A DNA stretch of 64,000 nucleotides from a virus: positions 126,001 through 190,000 of the IMG/VR virus record IMGVR_UViG_3300035698_007246, one strand, 5' to 3'. The number at the start of each line of letters is the position of its first letter. Position 1 is the stretch's first letter. This document shows, piece after piece, positions 1 through 7,565 of this stretch. The notes beneath the pieces were generated by a model. The model made no database searches. It was not told where the DNA came from and was given only the letters and a program-made list of their open reading frames with translations. The position numbers and the translations under genes were made by a program.

Positions 1-4
1 TTTT

Positions 5-193
5 TCATATTCTAAATCCTTTACGTCTTTGTTCATTATGATAATGTGATGTTATCAAATATTCATCATCATAACCACATTTACATTTTAAAATAGCTTT
101 CATGTTTGAACGAGTTGTGTCTGGATTAATTTCCTTAATCGTTTCCAAATTTGTACCACCACATTTATTACAAGTTGTTAATCTCACGGACAT
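5..193 (-). CDS. Small zinc-ribbon-like protein
   Basis: A 62-residue protein with a CNKC pair near residue 8 and a CKC group near residue 37, a spacing typical of a zinc ribbon. I do not recognise the family. It stops at TGA; the frame beyond lies at the window edge, so readthrough cannot be judged. It ends a leftward run of small genes. Confidence 0.6.
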   Translation of the reverse strand: MSVRLTTCNKCGGTNLETIKEINPDTTRSNMKAILKCKCGYDDEYLITSHYHNEQRRKGFRI

Positions 194-203
194 TGTATAA
201 CTC

Positions 204-539
204 CTATCCTATTATAAAATCTGGAGGATTAAGTATCCTCATTATTTCCATTATTCGTTTTTCTCGTTTTTCAGCACACTCACGAGTTTTAGTGATATCA
301 ATCACAACTCCTGAAACAGAATACTGAGCTAAAGATAAACACACTTGTTTTTTTATTCTTACAAGACATAACCTATTTGTTATACCTTGATGTTTAAATC
401 TAAATTCTTCAGTGTCTTTATAAGTCTCATCAATGAAATGTTGTACCCAATTAATCTCAAGGTCTGTATACATATTTATATTTTGTAACCACTCAAGACA
501 ATATTTAATTGAAATGTTTTTATCCAATCCATTCTCCAA
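204..539 (-). CDS. Hypothetical protein, 111 aa
   Basis: No family recognised. The protein has a hydrophobic core and a charged helical stretch near its C-terminus (ECAEKREKRIMEIMRIL). Its ATG lies inside the last codons of the DUF488-like gene upstream (20-bp overlap), which indicates translational coupling. Confidence 0.55.
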   Translation of the reverse strand: MENGLDKNISIKYCLEWLQNINMYTDLEINWVQHFIDETYKDTEEFRFKHQGITNRLCLVRIKKQVCLSLAQYSVSGVVIDITKTRECAEKREKRIMEIMRILNPPDFIIG

Positions 540-855
540 TTTCTATATCCAATTCAACTTTAAACCAACTTGATACAAGATAACGATGACAAAATTGCCC
601 TGTTTCCCAACATGTTATGATTGCATCTTCACCCAATTCATCATACACTGTTTGAGCATTTAATTTGCTCAGAACTTTCTTGTAATATTGTTCTACGTAG
701 TAGTCAACATCACCGTCTTGTTTGTATAATTTAAAAAACCAGTACTTTGGTGCCAGTTTTTTGTATTCTCTTCCTTTAAACCATACAGGTGCTCGCCCTG
801 CAATGGAAACTACATTAGGATGATTTCTTACTTTATCAAAGTAGGAGGTATACAA
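520..855 (-). CDS. DUF488 family protein
   Basis: A 111-residue protein with the DUF488 signature: SIAGRAPVWFKG near residue 17, KLAPKYWFF, then a CWETGQFCHR segment near residue 84 (the usual CxE...FCHR core). The family is widespread in bacteria and phages and its biochemical role is unsettled. No ATG is available. The frame opens with TTG just after an in-frame TGA, and an AGAGG sequence 8 nt upstream supports TTG as start. The start lies inside the preceding UGA-interrupted gene. Confidence 0.75.
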   Translation of the reverse strand: MYTSYFDKVRNHPNVVSIAGRAPVWFKGREYKKLAPKYWFFKLYKQDGDVDYYVEQYYKKVLSKLNAQTVYDELGEDAIITCWETGQFCHRYLVSSWFKVELDIEIGEWIG

Positions 856-1016
856 TCAACAATCCTCTCTCTTGACACTTCACCATTCTCATCGGTATGT
901 CTTTTGAAATTAATCTCACTTACCGCTGTTATATTTATGAAAGAAACTCTTTCAGAGTCAACACTTCATGTAGCTTCACTTCTATACACACCTGGTGTTG
1001 GTATTATTTTTGGCAT
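828..1016 (-). CDS. Small protein with in-frame UGA at codon 17
   Basis: An ATG opens 16 codons (MPKIIPTPGVYRSEAT), then TGA at 966-968, then 45 more in-frame codons of protein-like composition (SVDSERVSFINITAVSE...) to TAA. The ATG lies just inside the end of the preceding gene. If UGA were read as Trp the product would be 62 residues. It may be a nonsense-mutated gene or a recoding case; a second example lies at 3092-3265. Confidence 0.5.
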
Positions 1017-1017
1017 A

Positions 1018-1191
1018 TTATAATTCCACCATATCACCTTGTTTTGTTCTGAATCCACAAATGCATTCAAATACCAATTTCTTTTTTGGTAATACCATGA
1101 TTGCTTTTTGCTTTTGATTACAAACATCACAAGTTTTTATTGTCCTTTTACCACGATTTTCTATCGCATTCTTTGAGCCTTTTTTAGCCAT
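1018..1191 (-). CDS. Small zinc-ribbon-like basic protein, 57 aa
   Basis: Starts MAKKGSKNAIENRGKR, with CDVC near residue 21 and CIC near residue 43, a two-knuckle zinc-ribbon spacing with a basic N-terminus. AAAGGA precedes the ATG by about 7 nt. The ATG overlaps the upstream gene's stop (TAATG), so translation is coupled. The family is not recognised; nucleic-acid binding is only an inference from basic character plus paired cysteines. Confidence 0.6.
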   Translation of the reverse strand: MAKKGSKNAIENRGKRTIKTCDVCNQKQKAIMVLPKKKLVFECICGFRTKQGDMVEL

Positions 1192-1454
1192 TACAATATT
1201 CCTTTCAATGATATATTATAAAATTCTATTGAAATCATTTGTTCAGATTGAAATTCAAAAAATGTAACTTCAATTCCTAATGATGACAATTCTTTTATTG
1301 ATTCAAATAAATCTTCATAATCTATTTGTATTTGTCCAGATGTTGGATATGTTTCCTCAACATATTCCTTTACAGATATATCAAAATCTGATATTTCATC
1401 ACATTGCTCTGTAAAATATTTTATTTTTTTTAATACGGTATCATAAAATACCAT
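1191..1454 (-). CDS. Hypothetical acidic protein, 87 aa
   Basis: An acidic protein (YVEETYPTSGQIQIDYEDLFE) with no recognised domain. It overlaps its downstream neighbour by a TAATG stop-start junction, which supports both being real genes of one operon. Confidence 0.5.
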   Translation of the reverse strand: MVFYDTVLKKIKYFTEQCDEISDFDISVKEYVEETYPTSGQIQIDYEDLFESIKELSSLGIEVTFFEFQSEQMISIEFYNISLKGIL

Positions 1455-1477
1455 GTGACATCCTTGGGTAATGATAA

Positions 1478-1981
1478 CTAATTGAAAGTTATATAATTTG
1501 TTTTGGCATACACATTACGATAAACTGGAATCCCTTTGAAATATCCAAAACGTTGTAATTTTTCAAATTTTAAAACTTCTTCACATAGTTTTTCACAATC
1601 ATGAACAAATTCTTCACAATTTTGAACAAAACTTTCATCAATAGAATTTTTAAGATTAGAACCAACCAACATCACACACACAAGAGGACTTGTAATAATA
1701 CCCTCTGTGTTTTCATTAATATTGTTTTTAATTAAAGTAACTAATGATACACAAAATGGAAATGGATTGTCAATAAATATCCCAAATGTTTTTTGGTCAC
1801 TCAAATCACTCGATAATTTTAACTCTTCACATAATTCTTTTTCATTAATGGTAACACCATTAGCATGATACATTTCAGATTTACAGTCATCACAAACAAC
1901 ATCAATTATGACTTTATCTCCCGGACATTCACATTGTTCACAAATTTTACCACATATAGTACAGATATTTTTATAGTGCAT
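1478..1981 (-). CDS. Cys-rich N-terminal zinc-finger protein, 167 aa
   Basis: The first 35 residues contain CTIC, CEQCEC and CDDC groups that could bind one or two zinc ions. The remainder contains a hydrophobic segment (CVSLVTLIKNNINE) and a Cys-containing helical stretch. Family not recognised. The start overlaps the end of the next gene upstream by about 11 bp. Confidence 0.55.
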   Translation of the reverse strand: MHYKNICTICGKICEQCECPGDKVIIDVVCDDCKSEMYHANGVTINEKELCEELKLSSDLSDQKTFGIFIDNPFPFCVSLVTLIKNNINENTEGIITSPLVCVMLVGSNLKNSIDESFVQNCEEFVHDCEKLCEEVLKFEKLQRFGYFKGIPVYRNVYAKTNYITFN

Positions 1982-2381
1982 TACCTTCTTCCTCGTCTAA
2001 AAATTCTTTTACAGATTTATCAATATTTCGTTCTACTGAAATATAAGGTGAATATATTATTCCTGAGTCTTCAATTTGTTCCCCTTTATATCCCGTTTTA
2101 ATATTATCATTTGGATGTGTAGGAATAACTTCAGGCAAATCAGCACCTTCGAATTGAGGGGGAACATCACCAGTAGTATCCCAATCGCCACCATCTTCAC
2201 ATACTTGAAGTCTTGCACCATCAATAAGTTCTTTTACATTACTAAAATTAATCATTTTGTAAAATTTAGGATTCTCTTTTACTTTATCATATCGAGTTTT
2301 CTTTTTCTTAGGTCTCTTTTTATAGAACACCGTAAGTAAAGTTGTGAATAATAATATTAATAATCCGATTAAATTTTTCAT
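1971..2381 (-). CDS. Membrane-anchored protein, 136 aa
   Basis: The N-terminal helix MKNLIGLLILLFTTLLTVFY is a single membrane anchor followed by a strongly basic stretch (KKRPKKKKTRYDK). This predicts one membrane segment with a large acidic domain in the cytoplasm. The ATGA junction with the upstream gene couples translation. Two neighbouring genes upstream share the anchor-plus-basic layout, suggesting a set of membrane accessory proteins. Function unknown. Confidence 0.55.
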   Translation of the reverse strand: MKNLIGLLILLFTTLLTVFYKKRPKKKKTRYDKVKENPKFYKMINFSNVKELIDGARLQVCEDGGDWDTTGDVPPQFEGADLPEVIPTHPNDNIKTGYKGEQIEDSGIIYSPYISVERNIDKSVKEFLDEEEGNAL

Positions 2382-2647
2382 TTTTCCGCCTGATATTTTA
2401 CTTCGTTAATCTCATCATGTATAAGTTCAAATAAATCAACGTTATATCCTATACATTCTTCATCACTCATTTCTCTACCATATATTTTAGCAAAATTAGT
2501 TGATATTTCTTTCATGTGTTTATTTATATCATTTGAAAACTTTTGTTTTATTTTATCATTTTCAGATAATTTTTTTGGTGTTCTGTTAAAAATAATTACT
2601 AATGACATCGTTGTTAAAGCAATCATTATACCAATGATATGTTTCAT
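2378..2647 (-). CDS. Membrane-anchored protein, 89 aa
   Basis: Residues 1-20 (MKHIIGIMIALTTMSLVIIF) form a membrane anchor, followed by basic residues and a charged helical domain. The stop codon is TGA within an ATGA overlap. No family recognised. Confidence 0.5.
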   Translation of the reverse strand: MKHIIGIMIALTTMSLVIIFNRTPKKLSENDKIKQKFSNDINKHMKEISTNFAKIYGREMSDEECIGYNVDLFELIHDEINEVKYQAEK

Positions 2648-2651
2648 TTGT

Positions 2652-3095
2652 TTAATTCTTCCATAAATAATTCATTGCCGTATTAATATCCGCAAAACAT
2701 TCTTTACAATCATAGTCTTTATCGTTCGGTTCTCTATTAGTACATCCTTTAGAACCACCACACCCTTTAAAATCTGGGTCATATAATTTAGACATATTTT
2801 CAATACTTTGCAATACATCCTTAACATCATTCGTATATTTATATTTATCAGACCCAGAACCAATCATCCCAAATTTCCCTTTCAATATTTGTAAATCATT
2901 AAGAGATACACTACAATCGTCACATTTCTTTAATGATTGTGAATCAGGAGCAAACCAAAAGTCTTCAACTTTTTCAACAACAGATTCCTTATTAGATTTC
3001 TTTTTATGAAAATAATGATATATCAATCCTATCACAAATCTAAGAAGACCAAAGCCAACAATTATATAAGCGGCATTCCATTTTTTCTTTTTCAT
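2652..3095 (-). CDS. Membrane-anchored Cys-rich protein, 147 aa
   Basis: After a short basic start there is one membrane segment (about residues 8-27), then a soluble domain with paired cysteines (CDDC near residue 59, a GCGGSKGC group near 112 and CKEC near 131). A metal or disulfide site is likely. The ATG overlaps the stop of the UGA-interrupted gene upstream (ATGA). Function not recognised. Confidence 0.5.
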   Translation of the reverse strand: MKKKKWNAAYIIVGFGLLRFVIGLIYHYFHKKKSNKESVVEKVEDFWFAPDSQSLKKCDDCSVSLNDLQILKGKFGMIGSGSDKYKYTNDVKDVLQSIENMSKLYDPDFKGCGGSKGCTNREPNDKDYDCKECFADINTAMNYLWKN

Positions 3096-3265
3096 TTCAA
3101 CTTCTCCTCACATGTACTACATATACGCCAAATAACCTTTGGGTTTGAAGAACTTCATCTTGTCCCCATCATTAAATCACCACATTCTTTACAAACTATA
3201 GATTCACAATATGATGGAGGGTTACTCGCATAATACTTTTTTTGTCCTTCTGTATGCTCTTCCAT
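3092..3265 (-). CDS. Zinc-ribbon protein with in-frame UGA at codon 37
   Basis: A GGAG sequence precedes the ATG. Codons 1-36 contain CKEC near residue 25; TGA lies at 3155-3157; the same frame then continues 20 codons (SSSNPKVIWRICSTCEEKLK) containing the second CxxC pair and ends at the ATGA junction with the next gene. The two halves of a zinc ribbon thus sit on either side of the UGA, which argues that both are needed. Recoding, readthrough or a recent nonsense mutation are all possible. Confidence 0.55.
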
Positions 3266-3285
3266 TAATTCTCCTTTTTAAACTA

Positions 3286-3363
3286 TGGTAGGCGAGGAAG
3301 GATTCGAACCTTCGGTCTTCTGCTTGTAAGGCAGACGCTCTATACCAACTGAACCACACGCCC
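3286..3363 (-). tRNA. tRNA-Val(TAC)
   Basis: Cloverleaf with anticodon loop CTTACAA on a 5-bp stem, T loop TTCGAAT, discriminator A and encoded CCA. The acceptor has one U-U mismatch. Confidence 0.9.
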
Positions 3364-3365
3364 AT

Positions 3366-3473
3366 TTATTTTTTCAAGTTCTCTGTCATCATTAATTCTT
3401 GACGTTGTAATTTTAATTTATCTTTTCGAAGTTCCCCACATTTAGAACATTCGTTAGTATTCTCCGTCTTCAT
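3366..3473 (-). CDS. Small CxxC protein, 35 aa
   Basis: Starts MKTENTNECSKCGELRKDK. It has one CxxC pair and a charged helical C-terminus. The start lies inside the end of the preceding gene (about 20-bp overlap) and no strong ribosome site is visible. It may be real or a chance frame. Confidence 0.35.
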   Translation of the reverse strand: MKTENTNECSKCGELRKDKLKLQRQELMMTENLKK

Positions 3474-3714
3474 GTCGTTTCTGTGCATAATTAAATTCCT
3501 CAACAGCTCTAACAACATCATACATAGCATTTCGTATTTTGTCAAATGCATTAGTTCGAGTTATAGCTTCAACATCTTGAACTAATTCAGGATTATATGT
3601 CATTTCAAATATTATGTCATCAGGGTTATCGGATGACGATATTTTGGTTGTCACACTTGGTTTTAAATTTTTATCAATTTCAACAGCATTTCTTTGTTCA
3701 ACTAAACTCATCAT
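3454..3714 (-). CDS. Hypothetical protein, 86 aa
   Basis: Starts MMSLVEQRNAVEID after AAGGA at suitable distance. The frame is open further upstream through the tRNA-Gly gene, but that extension is not credible. Contains a helical C-terminus (NAMYDVVRAVEEFNYAQKR). No family recognised. Confidence 0.5.
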   Translation of the reverse strand: MMSLVEQRNAVEIDKNLKPSVTTKISSSDNPDDIIFEMTYNPELVQDVEAITRTNAFDKIRNAMYDVVRAVEEFNYAQKRHEDGEY

Positions 3715-3732
3715 TATTTCCTTTTTTGAATT

Positions 3733-3806
3733 TGGTGCGGGATGGGGTAATCGAAACCCCGTTTCAACATCGGCAATGTCATATTCTACCACTAAATTAA
3801 TCCCGC
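3733..3806 (-). tRNA. tRNA-Gly(GCC)
   Basis: Anticodon loop TTGCCGA, 7-bp acceptor GCGGGAT, encoded CCA. T loop reads TTCGATT. Confidence 0.85.
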
Positions 3807-3807
3807 T

Positions 3808-4416
3808 TTATCTTTTTCTATTTTTACGACCAAATCCTCTATTTAACGACCCATAATTTGGTGTTAAACTATGACAATTTGGACACATCAATTCTAAATT
3901 TTCTTCTTTTGAATTTAAATAGTTCCCATCAATATGATTTATTTGTAATGGTATTTTTCCAGTTAATGAATGTATTTCTGACCACCCACATTTTTGACAT
4001 TTACTATTATATTTATCAAAAATATATCTTCTTACTATAGATGATAATGTACCACCAATATCATTACCAGAAATATTGCCATTTTTCCACTCGGTAATAT
4101 ATAAATTTCTTGTATATGTATTTTTACATTTTTGAGAACAAAACTTAGCTCGTTTTCGTTTTGGTATTAATTTATTACAATGTAAACAATATATCAATCC
4201 CTTGAATTTTTTTTGTTTTCTACAATTATCACATTTACATACTTTTGAACTTGCTCTTTTATCAACGTATAATTCAGTTCCACATTCAATACAGTTCACT
4301 TTTTTTGTTCCAATACATTTACTACTCGAAAACGATATCGCACATTGCTGTGAACAAAATCGCCCACTTCCATAATCCCCATTATGTTCTTTTGAACATT
4401 TCTCGCATTTTTTCAT
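3808..4416 (-). CDS. HNH homing endonuclease
   Basis: A 202-residue protein. The N-terminal half carries repeated Cys pairs (CEKC, CIEC, CDNC, CLHC), zinc knuckles typical of DNA-targeting domains. The C-terminal half carries INHIDGNYLNSKEENLELMC followed by CHSL, the HNH nuclease core. The start was chosen at MKKCEKC because GGAGG lies 8 nt upstream; a longer frame runs into the adjacent tRNA. A TATAAATA late promoter lies about 21 bp upstream. Free-standing HNH enzymes of this kind usually spread by cutting cognate phages. Confidence 0.85.
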   Translation of the reverse strand: MKKCEKCSKEHNGDYGSGRFCSQQCAISFSSSKCIGTKKVNCIECGTELYVDKRASSKVCKCDNCRKQKKFKGLIYCLHCNKLIPKRKRAKFCSQKCKNTYTRNLYITEWKNGNISGNDIGGTLSSIVRRYIFDKYNSKCQKCGWSEIHSLTGKIPLQINHIDGNYLNSKEENLELMCPNCHSLTPNYGSLNRGFGRKNRKR

Positions 4417-4436
4417 TAATCCATCCTCCATATGAG

Positions 4437-4444
4437 TATTTATA
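4437..4444 (-). promoter_or_regulatory. Late promoter TATAAATA (HNH gene)
   Basis: Exact T4-type late -10 box upstream of the HNH gene. The flanking GGAATTTG sequence is shared with the promoters of two other homing endonuclease genes in this window. Confidence 0.65.
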
Positions 4445-4476
4445 CAAATTCCCATTGAAGGTTCGAAATAAAAATA

Positions 4477-4549
4477 AGCGGAAGCGGGGAATCGAACCCC
4501 GTTATTCACATTGGAAATGTAAAGCATTAAGCCATTATGTTACATCCGC
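4477..4549 (-). tRNA. tRNA-Gly(TCC)
   Basis: Acceptor GCGGATG, anticodon loop TTTCCAA, T loop TTCGATT. No CCA is encoded, so 3' CCA addition is needed. Confidence 0.85.
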
Positions 4550-4584
4550 ATTAAAAAGAATAAAACAAACATTTATGTATATTG

Positions 4585-4705
4585 TGGAGCGACCAGAATT
4601 TCGCCACGATTGGAGTTTAATTAACCTGTTATATCCGAATACGTTTTTTCGAACACTTCTCCTTTACCACCATTAGCAGTCTTTACAACCTCGTCTCATC
4701 ACTCC
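4585..4705 (-). ncRNA. tRNA-Ser(GCT)-like RNA with extra sequence
   Basis: A seven-pair acceptor GGAGTGA/TCGCTCC closes a 121-nt region. A GACTGCTAATGG segment resembles a Ser(GCT) anticodon loop but lacks a paired anticodon stem, and no standard T arm precedes the acceptor. It follows a TATAAATA late promoter. It may be an aberrant or decayed tRNA. Confidence 0.35.
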
Positions 4706-4755
4706 TGCTGTCCTGAAGCTGTACACTTCCTCAGTTATGTTCTATTCTTTATCTG

Positions 4756-4763
4756 TATTTATA
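4756..4763 (-). promoter_or_regulatory. Late promoter TATAAATA (tRNA-like RNA and tRNA-Gly)
   Basis: Overlaps the last codons of the 54-residue gene and would transcribe the tRNA-like RNA and tRNA-Gly(TCC) downstream. Confidence 0.5.
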
Positions 4764-4923
4764 TTTTTAATTTCTTAAAAGGTGATTTTAAGATTTTTGT
4801 TTCTTTTCCTTTTTTATGAATGATGACATCAATGTTATCAATATCAATCATGGGTATACCCCATTCATCCAATGTGATTATACCATCCAACTTTTCACCA
4901 TCACTCAATATTAATGTTGCCAT
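4759..4923 (-). CDS. Small protein, 54 aa
   Basis: Starts MATLILSDGEKLDGIITLDE and ends in a lysine-rich tail. The ATG overlaps the stop of the PIF1/Dda-like helicase gene (TAATG), indicating coupled translation. No family recognised. Confidence 0.55.
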   Translation of the reverse strand: MATLILSDGEKLDGIITLDEWGIPMIDIDNIDVIIHKKGKETKILKSPFKKLKI

Positions 4924-6275
4924 TATTCTTCCCCAAACATTTTATTATGAAAATCAATTACTCTCTGGTCAAGTATCACATCATCTTCACGAACAGGGAC
5001 TGTCAAAGATAGTCCCTCAAGTGTTTTGCACCTTGATAATGCAACATATGCTTGACCCGATGCGAAGCACCCATCCCCCATATCAAGTTCTACACTATCT
5101 AAAGTGAGACCCTGTGCTTTATGAATTGTCACAGCCCATCCTAAAACGAGGGGCGTTTGTGTATATTTTCCAGCCACTACAGCTTCAATTGAATCAATTT
5201 CTTTATTATATTCATATGTATATGTGCTCCATGTTTCAGGACGAACTTCAATTTCAGTTCCTGTATCCAATTCAACATTAACAAAATCAGGGTCACATAT
5301 TGTTACAGTACCCAAAGAGCCATTTACAGCCCCATCAATGTTCTTTTTAACCATAACCCTTGCTCCGACCTTCAGAACTAATTCTTGAGGTACAGGGAGC
5401 TTATCTCCAACCAAATTAAGATATCCACTTTTCTTACCAATATATGTTCTTGGTTTAGATGTTATGGCGTCCATAAATGACGAATTCACAATATCAGCAA
5501 ATGCATTAGTGGGTGTCAAGTATAATGAACATTCTTTACTTTCATGATAACACATTTTGTTTAAATATGTAACTGCACGGTCAAGATGTTTTCTTTCCCT
5601 GATACAATGCAACAATTTGATAAATGTTTCATCATTTTGTCTGTAAATATTTTTCATTTCTATAGAAAACATTTTGTTTTTTGTAAGAACAGGACTATCA
5701 AAAAACCACGGACTTGAATACATCTTATAAAAAGCCTCTTCCTCATACCTTGTTATAACAGGAGATAACTGAAAACAATCGCCCAATAATAGCACTTGTA
5801 CTCCTCCAAATGGATTTTTATTCTTTCTCCATTTACGAAGAGAATAATCTACACAGTCCATGACATCCGCTCGAACCATTGATACTTCATCAATGATTAA
5901 GAGTTCTAATTTATTAATCACTTCATCATTCCTATTTTTGATATCATCCATTTTACTTAGTAATTTTGGAGGAAACCGAAAGAAAGAATGAATCGTTTGA
6001 CCCATAATGTTTAATGCAGCAATTCCTGTTGGTGCTAAGACAACACAGTTTTTTCGTGTTATCTCTCGTATGTAATGTATGAAAGTTGATTTACCAACAC
6101 CTGCTTTACCTGCAACATATATAATAGGTTCGTTTCTTTTTACAGCAGCAACTGCTTCTTTAACGAATTCATCAACAATGTAATTTTTAGGAACCATTGA
6201 ATATTTATTAAACGTATGTGTATTTTCCTGTTTCATTTTTTTGATTTCTTTTGTATAGTCTGTTTTATTTGTCAT
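4923..6275 (-). CDS. dda: PIF1/Dda-like SF1B DNA helicase
   Basis: About 450 residues. Walker A GKAGVGKST and the PIF1-family run GIAALNIMGQTIHSFF lie in the N-terminal third, Walker B is LLIIDEVSMV, and the C-terminal core contains GWAVTIHKAQGLTLD and SGQAYVALSRC. SF1B helicases of this group move 5' to 3' on single-stranded DNA; T4 Dda clears proteins and starts forks. The start at MTNKTDY is preferred (AAGGG just upstream); a longer in-frame start overlaps the previous gene. Confidence 0.85.
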   Translation of the reverse strand: MTNKTDYTKEIKKMKQENTHTFNKYSMVPKNYIVDEFVKEAVAAVKRNEPIIYVAGKAGVGKSTFIHYIREITRKNCVVLAPTGIAALNIMGQTIHSFFRFPPKLLSKMDDIKNRNDEVINKLELLIIDEVSMVRADVMDCVDYSLRKWRKNKNPFGGVQVLLLGDCFQLSPVITRYEEEAFYKMYSSPWFFDSPVLTKNKMFSIEMKNIYRQNDETFIKLLHCIRERKHLDRAVTYLNKMCYHESKECSLYLTPTNAFADIVNSSFMDAITSKPRTYIGKKSGYLNLVGDKLPVPQELVLKVGARVMVKKNIDGAVNGSLGTVTICDPDFVNVELDTGTEIEVRPETWSTYTYEYNKEIDSIEAVVAGKYTQTPLVLGWAVTIHKAQGLTLDSVELDMGDGCFASGQAYVALSRCKTLEGLSLTVPVREDDVILDQRVIDFHNKMFGEE

Positions 6276-6291
6276 ACATCCCTTTTCAATT

Positions 6292-6558
6292 TTAATCATC
6301 ATCTGGAACGGTGATATTTAAATATTTTTTTGGTTTTCTGGGAGGGCTTTTTACACCCACAATAGATTTTACATACCCTTGATTAATTATTGCATATTTT
6401 ACAAATTCATCATTATCAGATTCAATACAAACAGAACCATCATCATTAAATACAACATCATCACCAATTCGCACAATATATGCACCAATCATTTTAAGCG
6501 TGTTATCAGTTGATTCAACTGCACTATAATGATTAGAATGTAATTTTACTTTAAACAT
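6292..6558 (-). CDS. Hypothetical protein, 88 aa
   Basis: Starts MFKVKLHSNHYSAVES with AGAGG five bases upstream. Has an acidic tail (TVPDDD). No family recognised. It lies directly upstream of the helicase gene. Confidence 0.5.
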   Translation of the reverse strand: MFKVKLHSNHYSAVESTDNTLKMIGAYIVRIGDDVVFNDDGSVCIESDNDEFVKYAIINQGYVKSIVGVKSPPRKPKKYLNITVPDDD

Positions 6559-6571
6559 ATTCACCTCTTAC

Positions 6572-6655
6572 TGGTACAGAAGGAGGGATTCGAACCCTCA
6601 ATCCCGAAAGCAATGCATTTTGAATGCACCGTGTATTCCATTCCACCACTCCTGC
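6572..6655 (-). tRNA. tRNA-Leu(CAA), class II
   Basis: 84 nt with the long variable arm expected of tRNA-Leu, anticodon loop TTCAAAA, T loop TTCGAAT and encoded CCA. Confidence 0.9.
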
Positions 6656-6661
6656 ATATTA

Positions 6662-7183
6662 TTATATTTCTAATTCACCTTTACATTCATAACTACAATC
6701 CCACTCTTCACATTCTCCATCAAAATCTTTCCATGATTTGTATTCATATTTGAGAAGGAATTTCAAATATTTGGTTTCTTCGTCCTTTTTTTTCATGACA
6801 CTTAAAAACTCACTCATGGTTCTTAATTTTTTTGGTTCAGGGATTAATTTTCTTTTTGCTATTTCAACAAAATATTCCAAATCTTCACCAAATGTATCTT
6901 CAATACCACATTCCTCAACCATATAATCAGTTGCATTCATTGGACATCTTGCCACACCCACCCAATTAAAAGAAAATACGATATTGTCTTTTGTAAAAAT
7001 CACATCACCGAGTTCTCTGTGGGTGATTGTTGTAATCTCATCAGTGCCTTCAGGTAACGGTTCTTTATAATTCTCAATTGTTTCATCAAAAGGAGTTTCA
7101 AATAAACAATCAGATTCAAAATCTTCATAGGTTATAATATCACCCTCTTTGAAAAAGTGAGCTGTTACTTCAACTATATCCAT
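6662..7183 (-). CDS. Hypothetical acidic protein, 173 aa
   Basis: No domain recognised. Acidic overall with two Cys in WDCSYEC near the C-terminus. It follows a coupled upstream gene with one spacer base. Confidence 0.5.
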   Translation of the reverse strand: MDIVEVTAHFFKEGDIITYEDFESDCLFETPFDETIENYKEPLPEGTDEITTITHRELGDVIFTKDNIVFSFNWVGVARCPMNATDYMVEECGIEDTFGEDLEYFVEIAKRKLIPEPKKLRTMSEFLSVMKKKDEETKYLKFLLKYEYKSWKDFDGECEEWDCSYECKGELEI

Positions 7184-7184
7184 A

Positions 7185-7469
7185 TTAATCTACTTTACTC
7201 ATGATTTTATAAAATTCTGTACGTTTTTCTAATACGAGATGTCGTAATTTTTCTTTTTCAAAACTACCATTAGGCTCCACACACTCATGAAATGCATCTT
7301 CTTCGTTTTTGCAATACAATGTAACATCTTTTGATTTAACAGCTTTCATTGTTCGAATAAGTTGTGCGTCTAATTCTTTAGTAATTTCAGCTCTCATTTC
7401 TGGACTATTAAGGTCATTTAAAAAAACATCCATTGGTATTTCTCTACCATCATCAAAAATCAATTTCAT
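7185..7469 (-). CDS. Hypothetical protein, 94 aa
   Basis: Starts MKLIFDDGREIPMDVFLND after GGAG. The longer in-frame start would run into a tRNA. Mostly helical and charged. Not recognised. Confidence 0.5.
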   Translation of the reverse strand: MKLIFDDGREIPMDVFLNDLNSPEMRAEITKELDAQLIRTMKAVKSKDVTLYCKNEEDAFHECVEPNGSFEKEKLRHLVLEKRTEFYKIMSKVD

Positions 7470-7485
7470 AATATCTCCAATAAAA

Positions 7486-7559
7486 TACACCTGCCCGGTC
7501 TCGAACCGGATTATATGGATTTAGGGTCCATCGTTTTACCAAACCTAAACTACAAGTGC
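7486..7559 (-). tRNA. tRNA with apparent amber anticodon (CTA)
   Basis: A clear class I cloverleaf: acceptor GCACTTG/CAGGTGT, D stem GTTT/AAAC, 5-bp anticodon stem ATGGA/TCCAT, T loop TTCGAGA, discriminator A, no CCA. The seven-base anticodon loop is CCCTAAA. In the standard register position 33 is C instead of T and the anticodon is CTA, which would read UAG. Several genes here end in TAG, including the polymerase. The unusual base 33 leaves decoding uncertain. Confidence 0.6.
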
Positions 7560-7565
7560 AAATAA

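Noticed and set aside
820-1023. Plus-strand frames across the leftward block (also 1865-2101, 4245-4676, 34893-35354, 37353-37802 and others)
   Set aside because: They are antisense shadows of minus-strand genes or RNAs, lack ribosome sites and have unlikely composition.
2672-2863. Second frame inside the Cys-rich membrane protein gene
   Set aside because: It is an overlapping frame with no ribosome site and poor composition.
828-3265. Whole-genome switch of UGA to Trp (code 4)
   Set aside because: UGG is widely used, the tRNA-Trp anticodon is CCA, and UGA closes genes at ATGA junctions. Only gene-specific recoding or mutation is supported.
4585-4705. Short coding frame DEVVKTANGGKGEVFEKTYSDITG
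   Set aside because: It follows a stop without a start or ribosome site and overlaps a region closed by a tRNA-type acceptor.
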